DNA from: Pseudarthrobacter sulfonivorans | Lineage (GTDB): Bacteria > Actinomycetota > Actinomycetes > Actinomycetales > Micrococcaceae | Assembly: GCF_024391045.1 (NCBI RefSeq) | Contig: NZ_JANFCZ010000031.1 | Span: 1 to 47,462 of the forward strand | Reading direction: 5' to 3' | DNA: 47,462 bases | Part shown: positions 42,214 to 47,462 of the stretch, one piece after another | Layout of the letters: each line of letters starts with the position of its first letter | Numbering within the stretch: position 1 is the stretch's first letter | The notes under the pieces: generated by a model | Database searches by the model: none | What the model was told of the DNA's origin: nothing | The model's input: the letters and a program-made list of their open reading frames with translations, nothing else | Made by a program: the position numbers and the translations under genes

Positions 42214-43008
42214 ATGATCTCCCTTTCCATCGCCAACAACATCGCCGAAGTTGTCCTGGACGCGCCGCACAAGCTGAACTCGCTGGACGAGCAGGCGCTT
42301 GCGGAGCTGTCCCAGGCGTACGACGACGCTGCTGCCGCCGCCTCCCGTGGTGAGGTGCGGGCGCTGCTCCTGCGGGGAGAGGGCCGCGCCTTCTGCGCGG
42401 GCCGCGACATCCAGAACGTGACGCCGGAAAGCGACGACGCCGAGGCGTACCTGGCGGGCCTGGTGCAGCCGCTGCTGAAGAAAATGAGCGCTTTCCCGGC
42501 GCCCACGTTCGCGGCGGCCCAGGGCGCGTGCCTCGGCGTGGGGCTGGGCCTGCTGCTGGCCACCGACGTGGTGTACGTGGCGGAGAACGCCAAGTTCGGT
42601 TCGCCGTTCGCCAAGCTGGGCGCCACCCTGGACTCGGGCGGCCACTGGTACTTTACCGAGCGGCTGGGCATGCACCGGACGCTGGACCTGATCTACACGG
42701 CCGAGCTGATGTCCGGAACCGAAGCCGTGTCCCGGGGGATGTTCAGCCGCGCCATGCCGGCGGATTCATTGTTGGAGTCCACCCGGGCCATCGTGGCGCA
42801 GGTGGCCGCCGGTGCCACGGGCGCGTTCACGGCGAGCAAGGAGCTCGTGGCGCACATCCGTGACCAGCGGCTGGGCCTGTGGGACGCCATGGCCGAAGAG
42901 AACGCCGAGCAGGCACGGCTGTGCCAGAGCGAGGACTACGCGGAAGGTTTCCGCGCGTTCCAGGAGAAGCGGACGCCCGTGTTCAGCGGAACGCCCTCTG
43001 CCCGCTGA
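42214..43008 (+). CDS. paaG: 1,2-epoxyphenylacetyl-CoA isomerase
   Basis: A 264-residue crotonase-fold isomerase converting ring-1,2-epoxyphenylacetyl-CoA to oxepin-CoA. Oxyanion-hole segments are AFCAGRDIQNV and AAQGACLGVGLGLLLATDVVYV, and GSPFAKLGATLDSGGHWYFTERLG lies in the active-site region, with an Asp in the position usual for PaaG-type isomerases. It is placed directly after paaE with a 66-base gap and AGGAG before the ATG, so it is probably co-transcribed with paaABCDE. Confidence 0.88.
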   Translation: MISLSIANNIAEVVLDAPHKLNSLDEQALAELSQAYDDAAAAASRGEVRALLLRGEGRAFCAGRDIQNVTPESDDAEAYLAGLVQPLLKKMSAFPAPTFAAAQGACLGVGLGLLLATDVVYVAENAKFGSPFAKLGATLDSGGHWYFTERLGMHRTLDLIYTAELMSGTEAVSRGMFSRAMPADSLLESTRAIVAQVAAGATGAFTASKELVAHIRDQRLGLWDAMAEENAEQARLCQSEDYAEGFRAFQEKRTPVFSGTPSAR

Positions 43009-43078
43009 CCACGGGCAACTCCGGCTAAATACCTGCACGCAGAGTGTGTTTCACGACACATTCATAGTACGATCTTGG

Positions 43079-43100
43079 TAACTGAACGTTCGATCAGTAA
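43079..43100 (+). promoter_or_regulatory. PaaR-type operator upstream of the MFS transporter
   Basis: TAACTGAACG-TT-CGATCAGTAA, the same 10-2-10 dyad as at the other paa promoters. A possible -10 box TACGAT (43068-43073) precedes it. The ATG is 55 bases downstream. Confidence 0.7.
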
Positions 43101-43154
43101 ATCACTCGGCCGTCCCCCTCTTCGCAGCAGAGCTGCCCCAGCCACGGAGTTCCA

Positions 43155-44486
43155 ATGACCGCAACTTCACACGTCGATTCAGAGTCAGGTCCCAGCACCA
43201 AACATGAGGAACGCAAAGTCCTCGCCGGTACCCTGGTTGGCACCACCATTGAGTGGTACGACTTCTTCATCTTCGCCCAGCTGACGGCAACGCTGCTGTC
43301 GCCGCTGTTCCTCGCACCCCTGAACGATTCCAACCCGGCCCTCGCGCAGATCCTGTCCTTCGCGCTCATCGGCATCAGCTTCCTGTTCCGCCCGCTCGGC
43401 GCCATCATCGCCGGCCACCTCGGGGACCGCCTGGGCCGCAAGGCCATGCTGGTGTTCACCCTCGTCATGATGGGCGCCGCGACGGCGCTGATCGGCATGC
43501 TGCCCACCTACGCCCAGATCGGCTTCTGGGCCCCGGTGCTGCTGATCCTGCTCCGGGTCATCCAGGGCTTCTCCGCCGGCGGCGAATGGGGCGGCGCTGC
43601 CCTGATGGCCGTGGAGCACGCTCCCATGAGCAAGCGCGGCCTGTTCGGCGCCTACCCGCAGATCGGTGTCCCCGTGGGGATGATCCTGGCCACGGGCCTG
43701 CTGTTCTTCCTCAACACCGGCATGTCCAAGGAAGACTTCGCGTCATGGGGCTGGCGGGTTCCGTTCCTGCTGTCCATCGTGCTGATCGTGGTGGGCTACC
43801 TCATCCGCCGCGCCGTGGCCGAAAGCCCGGTCTTCAAGGAGATGCAGGAGCGCAAGGAGGAGAGCAAGGCACCTCTGGGCGAGCTGATCCGCAAGCACAA
43901 GAAGGCCGTGCTCTACTCCACCATGATCTTCATCGGCAACAACGCCGCCGGCTACCTGCTGATCGCCTTCTTCATCTCCTACGCCACCAAGACGCTGAAG
44001 ATGCCCACCGCGCAGATCCTGCTGGCCACCACGCTGGCTTCTTTCGGCTGGCTCATTTTCACCCTGGTGGGCGGCTGGCTTTCTGACCGGATCGGCCGGG
44101 TCAAGACCTTCCTGATCGGCTACGGACTGGTCTTTGCCTGGATGATCCCGATGTTCGCCCTGATCGACACCAAGGACATCATGCTGTACGGCATCGCCCT
44201 GTTTGTCCTGACCATCGGCCTGGGCCTGTCCTACGGACCCATGTCCGCCATGTACGCCGAAATGTTCCCCGCCAATGTCCGGTACTCGGGCATTTCCATC
44301 GGATACGCCTTCGGCGCCATCCTGGGCGGCGCCTTCGCAGCCACCATCGCCGAGTCGCTCCTGCAGGCCACCAAGTGGACGGGATCCGTGGGCATCTACA
44401 TCATGATCCTCTGCGTCATCTCGGCCGTCGGCGTCATCCTCGCCAAGGAAACCAAGGGCCGTCCTCTGGGCGTCAGCCACCACTGA
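43155..44486 (+). CDS. MFS transporter, metabolite:H+ symporter family (probable phenylacetate uptake)
   Basis: A 443-residue permease with twelve predicted helices. The start is GTLVGTTIEWYDFFIFAQLTA, and the first cytoplasmic loop is GHLGDRLGRKAMLVFTLVMMG. LRVIQGFSAGGEWGGAALMAVE is the hallmark of the metabolite:H+ symporter (ShiA/ProP/KgtP) family, and GGWLSDRIGRVKTF is the second-half loop. An operator of the paa type lies before it, so it is expected to import phenylacetate or a related aromatic acid. ATG 43155 has GGAG about six bases upstream. Confidence 0.9.
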   Translation: MTATSHVDSESGPSTKHEERKVLAGTLVGTTIEWYDFFIFAQLTATLLSPLFLAPLNDSNPALAQILSFALIGISFLFRPLGAIIAGHLGDRLGRKAMLVFTLVMMGAATALIGMLPTYAQIGFWAPVLLILLRVIQGFSAGGEWGGAALMAVEHAPMSKRGLFGAYPQIGVPVGMILATGLLFFLNTGMSKEDFASWGWRVPFLLSIVLIVVGYLIRRAVAESPVFKEMQERKEESKAPLGELIRKHKKAVLYSTMIFIGNNAAGYLLIAFFISYATKTLKMPTAQILLATTLASFGWLIFTLVGGWLSDRIGRVKTFLIGYGLVFAWMIPMFALIDTKDIMLYGIALFVLTIGLGLSYGPMSAMYAEMFPANVRYSGISIGYAFGAILGGAFAATIAESLLQATKWTGSVGIYIMILCVISAVGVILAKETKGRPLGVSHH

Positions 44487-44496
44487 TTCCTCTCCG

Positions 44497-44542
44497 GCCG
44501 GCGGGAGTTGGTGCCCTCGGGCGCCCGCTCCCGCGGGCCGGC
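44497..44542 (+). terminator. GC-rich hairpin after the MFS gene
   Basis: GCCGGC (44497-44502) pairs with 44537-44542, continued by GGGAG with CTCCC (44528-44532) and an inner GC stem. It lies 10 bases after the stop codon, without a U-tract. Confidence 0.55.
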
Positions 44543-44615
44543 TCAAGGTTCAGGCAAGATTTCCACAATCGGCCCTGTGGGTGCCTTAGCGGCAGTTCAC
44601 CGCCGGTAGATTAGT

Positions 44616-44684
44616 CTCGGTTTCGATACCCCCAACGAAGCCGAGGAAGCCCCCGCGCTCGAGGTCGCTCGCGCGGGGGCTTCC
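44616..44684. repeat. two tandem hairpins
   Basis: CTCGGTTTCG (44616-44625) pairs with CGAAGCCGAG (44636-44645, one G-U). It abuts GGAAGCCCCCGCGC (44645-44658), which pairs perfectly with 44671-44684. They sit between the MFS gene and the next gene. The second could be a terminator, but no U-tract follows. Confidence 0.55.
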
Positions 44685-44749
44685 AGTCAACTGGGGGCTA
44701 CCACCCCAAAAGAGCGTCCGACGTCGGCACGGGAGTGTGCGGCATGGGA

Positions 44750-44755
44750 TACGTT
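44750..44755 (+). promoter_or_regulatory. -10 box of the small membrane protein gene (leaderless)
   Basis: TACGTT ends exactly six bases before ATG 44762, matching the spacing seen at purF and the ABC export operon. Confidence 0.35.
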
Positions 44756-44761
44756 CGCTTC

Positions 44762-45148
44762 ATGAACCTGATCCGGTGGCGTGAGGGACTCTGGGCCCTC
44801 CTGGTTCTCGTGGCGGCAGCGCTGATGGCCTGCGGCCTGGCCGATGTTTTCACGTTCCTCGTCGAACCGCCTACCTATCCCGAGGGGCATCGCCTGGTGC
44901 TGCTCGGATCCCTTGCCTTCGCCGGTGCGGCCGTCTGGTCCTGGCTGCGCCAATCACCGCGCTGGGTGTCGGTGCTGACGGGACTGCCGGCGCTGGTGGT
45001 TGGCGGCCTCGCACTGCAGTTTGCCGATGGCGCCCTGGATGTTCTGGCCGGGTTCTTCCTGATCCCCGCCGCGCTGATTGCCATGCTGGTGGAGCTCATC
45101 ACGCCGTACCGCGCCAGCGAACTGTCGCGAAGCGCGCGGATCGATTGA
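44762..45148 (+). CDS. small membrane protein, unknown function
   Basis: A 128-residue protein with four probable membrane helices (GLWALLVLVAAALMACGLADV, LVLLGSLAFAGAAVWSWL, VLTGLPALVVGGLALQFADG, LAGFFLIPAALIAMLVELI). The tail is short and charged (YRASELSRSARID). No family is recognised. The start is uncertain: ATG 44762 fits a leaderless mRNA with TACGTT six bases upstream, while ATG 44744, with GGGAG (44731-44735) eight bases before it, adds six residues. It converges with the isomerase-like gene ending at 45160. Confidence 0.65.
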   Translation: MNLIRWREGLWALLVLVAAALMACGLADVFTFLVEPPTYPEGHRLVLLGSLAFAGAAVWSWLRQSPRWVSVLTGLPALVVGGLALQFADGALDVLAGFFLIPAALIAMLVELITPYRASELSRSARID

Positions 45149-45159
45149 ATGTTCACGAA

Positions 45160-46035
45160 CTACATTGCGGGACGGTCTGCCGGGAAGCACTCCAAACTTG
45201 TGGCGAGGGCCGCCTGCAGTGCCTCCTTGACGGGAAGCGCACGGTGCTCGTCTGACAGGATCTCCACGCCCCACGGACCATTGAAGCCCAGCGACGCCAG
45301 TGTCCGGATGAACCCGGTAACATCCTGGTCACCTTGGCCGCACAGGCGGCGATTGTCCCGGGTGTCCTCGAAAAGCGTGCCGCGGACTTCCGCTGCCGCG
45401 TCATTGAGCTCGACGCCGAAAATCTGGTCCGCGTCAAGGCTCGCGGACAGCTCGTCCAGCGTTGTTCCTGCGCGGAAGACGTGCCAGTAGTCCACCACCA
45501 GCCCGCATCCTGGCATGTCCACTTTCCGCATGAGGTCAGCGGCGGCCGGCACGCTTCCGACCATCGAAAACGGCATCGGCTCGAGGGCGATGCGCGTACC
45601 CCGCAGCGCGGCCTCAGCGGTCAAGCGCCGGAGGGGTTCAACCAGGAAGTCGAGGTTGTCCAAGGGATCACCCATGGCGGTCCCTACTTTGATGAACCGT
45701 GCTCCAAGTGTCTCTGCAGCCTCCAGGAGGAGGTCGAACTGCGGCCGCCAGCGTGGGGCGAGGTCCTCGTCCCACCAATCCGTGAGCAGCTCGACTTCAA
45801 CGTAGCGCAGGCCGGCGTCGTCAATAAGTCTCCGCAAAGCCGGAAAGCCCAGGGTGGCCCGAGCGGCGGCGAGATCATCGTGCGCGAGCCCGAAGCCTGA
45901 CCACCCAGTGGCAGCGATGGCTTCGACGCGGTCCGCAATCGGCACGGGGCTGGTCTCCGGGTTGTCCAGCGGAGCCGCGCTGCCGGCGCTGGTCCAACAC
46001 GATGCGACAAGTTCCGGGGCAGGGGTGGTGGGCAT
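45160..46035 (-). CDS. sugar phosphate isomerase/epimerase-like TIM-barrel protein
   Basis: A 291-residue protein of the xylose isomerase-like (AP endonuclease 2 / IolE-IolI) superfamily. Metal-ligand candidates are the glutamate in IALEPMPFSMVGS, the aspartate/histidine in VVDYWHVFRAG, the glutamate in GVELND and the terminal WGVEILSDE. Members act on inositol- and keto-sugar derivatives. ATG 46035 is preceded by AAAGGAG. It is divergent from a sugar ABC transporter operon, so a role in catabolism of the imported sugar or polyol is likely; which one is not evident. Confidence 0.85.
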   Translation of the reverse strand: MPTTPAPELVASCWTSAGSAAPLDNPETSPVPIADRVEAIAATGWSGFGLAHDDLAAARATLGFPALRRLIDDAGLRYVEVELLTDWWDEDLAPRWRPQFDLLLEAAETLGARFIKVGTAMGDPLDNLDFLVEPLRRLTAEAALRGTRIALEPMPFSMVGSVPAAADLMRKVDMPGCGLVVDYWHVFRAGTTLDELSASLDADQIFGVELNDAAAEVRGTLFEDTRDNRRLCGQGDQDVTGFIRTLASLGFNGPWGVEILSDEHRALPVKEALQAALATSLECFPADRPAM

Positions 46036-46107
46036 TGTTCTCCTTTGAAGCCATGAAGGCCGCCGCGTAGGGAATTGACGGCGTAGAAGTATGTAACCAC
46101 AAATGAT

Positions 46108-46161
46108 TGGAACGGTCTATTGACTTCCATAAACCCGGCGTTCTAGAGTTGGACCGTTCCA
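46108..46161 (+). promoter_or_regulatory. sugar ABC operon promoter flanked by two LacI-type operators
   Basis: Promoter TTGACT (46120-46125), 18-base spacer, TAGAGT (46144-46149). Palindromic half-symmetric sites TGGAACGGTCTA (46108-46119) and TGGACCGTTCCA (46150-46161) flank it, one abutting the -35 box and the other covering the start. They have the central CG and TGGA/TCCA ends of LacI/GalR operators. The regulator gene is not in the window. Confidence 0.6.
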
Positions 46162-46280
46162 CAAAGCGACATTGATCACATCCGTTCAAGATCAACGACC
46201 TCCCGTTTTCGCTCCACGCCGTTGCGTGAGCCTGAAGCGTTCCCGACGGTCGTCATTGCGCGAATCAAAGGAGATTTCAC

Positions 46281-47273
46281 GTGGCAAAATTCAACTGGCA
46301 CCGGGGCGCTATGGCCCTCGCCATCGTTCCGCTTCTGACGCTGGCGGCATGCTCGGCCGGTGGCGGCAAGACCGAACCGGCAGCGTCCGGGGGAGGCGGC
46401 CAGGTCGCCGGCACTGACCGGATCAAAGTGGCCCTCATTACCCATGCCGAGGCGGGCGATACGTTCTGGGACATCGTGCGCAAGGGTGCGGAGGAAGCCG
46501 CTGCGAAGGACAACGTCGAGATCCTTTACACGAATGATTCCGAAGCCGGCCGGCAGGCACAGCTTGTTCAGCAGGCCATCGACCAGAAGGTTGACGGGAT
46601 CGCGGTCACCATCGCCAATCCGGGCGCTATGAAGGACGTGATGAAGAAGGCTGCTGACGCGGGCATACCGCTGGTCAGCTTCAACGCCGGCGGGGATGTC
46701 TCTGCACAGTTGGGCGCCTTTACCCACTTCGGCTCCAACGAGAACCTGGCCGGTGAAGCGGTGGGTTCCAAGCTAGCGGCCGACGGCTACAAGCATCCTA
46801 TTTGCGTAATCATGGCCCAGGGGCAGGTGCAGCTTGAACAGCGGTGCGCGGGCGTGAAAGCGAAGGTCCCGGCCACCGAGATCCTCTACGTTGACGGGAA
46901 GGACATGACCTCGGTCCAGTCCACTGCGACGGCGAAACTCCAGGCCTCCAAGGACGCCGACGTCATCATCGGCCTCGGCGCCCCGTACACGGTCACGCTG
47001 CTGAAAGCAGTGACGGACGCGAACAGCTCGATCAAAGTGGCGAGCTTCGACCTTAACCCTGCGCTGGCCCAGGCGATCAACGACGGCAAGGTTCTCTTCA
47101 CGGTGGATCAGCAGCCCTACTTGCAGGGTTACCTGGCAGTGGATGCGGTGTGGCAGAACAAGCGCGGCGGCTTCAAAGTTGGCGGCGGCCAGGCGGTTCT
47201 GACCGGCCCCGCCATCGTGGACAAGTCCAACATCTCCGACGTGCTCAAGTACGTCCAACAGGGCATCCGCTAA
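46281..47273 (+). CDS. sugar ABC transporter substrate-binding lipoprotein
   Basis: A 330-residue periplasmic-binding protein of the RbsB (Peripla_BP_4) type. Residues 1-24 form a lipoprotein signal (ALAIVPLLTLAAC, Cys24), and a Gly/Ser linker follows. The two-lobed domain begins IKVALITHAEAGDTFWDIVRKGAEEAA; VDGIAVTIANPGAM, GIPLVSFNAGGD and YLAVDAVWQNKRGG are typical hinge and helix segments. The start is GTG 46281 with AAAGGAGAT upstream. It is the first gene of a sugar import operon, with the permease starting 54 bases downstream after a GC palindrome. The ligand is probably a pentose, hexose or polyol, not identified. Confidence 0.9.
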   Translation: MAKFNWHRGAMALAIVPLLTLAACSAGGGKTEPAASGGGGQVAGTDRIKVALITHAEAGDTFWDIVRKGAEEAAAKDNVEILYTNDSEAGRQAQLVQQAIDQKVDGIAVTIANPGAMKDVMKKAADAGIPLVSFNAGGDVSAQLGAFTHFGSNENLAGEAVGSKLAADGYKHPICVIMAQGQVQLEQRCAGVKAKVPATEILYVDGKDMTSVQSTATAKLQASKDADVIIGLGAPYTVTLLKAVTDANSSIKVASFDLNPALAQAINDGKVLFTVDQQPYLQGYLAVDAVWQNKRGGFKVGGGQAVLTGPAIVDKSNISDVLKYVQQGIR

Positions 47274-47284
47274 CAATCCCGCTG

Positions 47285-47311
47285 GCCGGGCCGGCCCCGG
47301 GCCGGCCCGGC
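47285..47311 (+). repeat. 27-base all-GC perfect palindrome in the ABC operon
   Basis: GCCGGGCCGGCCC (47285-47297), one C, then its exact complement (47299-47311). It lies between the binding-protein and permease genes. It is a candidate mRNA-stabilising or attenuating hairpin that would keep binding protein in excess over permease. Confidence 0.65.
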
Positions 47312-47327
47312 AGCAAGGAGACTTATT

Positions 47328-47462
47328 ATGACCATCACCCAAACAAAAACAAAAACAAAGACAAAGACACCGGCGCCCGATGAGCGTGTGGGGCGGCAGA
47401 GCCCGTTTCAGAAGCTTCTGGGCCGTCCCGAGGTGGGTGCCCTGGTGGGGGCGATTGTCCTG
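47328..47462 (+). CDS. sugar ABC transporter permease, N-terminal part
   Basis: The first 45 codons of a gene that runs off the right edge. ATG 47328 is preceded by AAGGAG (47315-47320). The cytoplasmic N-terminus is a Lys/Thr repeat (TQTKTKTKTKT), followed by SPFQKLLGRPEVGALVGAIVL. The stretch (L)LGRPE(V)GALVGAIVL is the usual beginning of RbsC-type permeases, just before the first membrane helix. Position after the binding-protein gene supports this. Confidence 0.75.
   Translation, partial: MTITQTKTKTKTKTPAPDERVGRQSPFQKLLGRPEVGALVGAIVL

Noticed and set aside
40876..42675. 599-codon open frame on the minus strand
   Set aside because: Antisense of paaE and the start of paaG, which have full domain signatures.

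Overview
The window reads as chromosome of a high-GC actinobacterium, most likely Arthrobacter, Pseudarthrobacter or a close relative in Micrococcaceae. The basis is the GC-rich codon use, the actinobacterial markers (DUF3073, DUF4193, Septum_form proteins, actinobacterial PurF), TANNNT -10 elements placed directly before start codons, and a TetR-controlled phenylacetate (paa) cluster. No tRNA, rRNA, CRISPR array, integrase or complete insertion sequence is visible.

Layout. 1-2703: start of a lipoprotein gene (cut by the edge), a LysR regulator and a divergent AtoE-type short-chain fatty acid transporter. 2733-8224: housekeeping genes: Septum_form protein, DUF3073, two-domain VOC protein, purM-purF and a small membrane protein. 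8393-13567: a signalling block. A soluble GAF histidine kinase converges on a tightly overlapping operon encoding a response-regulator/PP2C phosphatase, a cellulose-synthase-like glycosyltransferase with an unusual ~145-residue insertion, a STAS anti-anti-sigma protein and an RsbW-like ATPase. 13766-17322: small genes, Bcp peroxiredoxin, cupin, LysE exporter, lipoprotein and DUF4193.

17415-23783 looks like a decayed catabolic island. It holds a short-chain dehydrogenase truncated at its 5' end, a two-gene split phosphotransferase related in layout to PEP synthase, phenylphosphate synthase and rifampin phosphotransferase (its ATP-binding subunit carries a one-base frameshift), a HAD phosphatase, and a deletion scar joining the start of a CaiB-type CoA-transferase to the end of a biotin-carboxylase-type carboxyltransferase. 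A LysR gene sits divergently at the edge. 23996-27971 is a MacA/MacB-type ABC export operon. 28090-29521 carries a small acidic protein, an NADPH-FMN reductase and a kinase-like ATPase lacking its phosphoacceptor helix.

29661-44486 is a complete aerobic phenylacetate pathway: PaaK makes phenylacetyl-CoA; PaaABC(D)E epoxidises the ring; PaaG isomerises to the oxepin; PaaZ opens and oxidises it; thiolase, hydratase and dehydrogenase finish beta-oxidation. Thioesterases, a TetR regulator and an MFS importer complete it. Six 22-bp sites of one shared 10-2-10 geometry lie in front of the paa transcription units, so the cluster appears to be one TetR (PaaR-like) regulon. 44762-47462 closes with a small membrane protein, a sugar-phosphate isomerase-like protein and the start of a divergent sugar ABC transporter operon whose promoter is flanked by two LacI-type operators.
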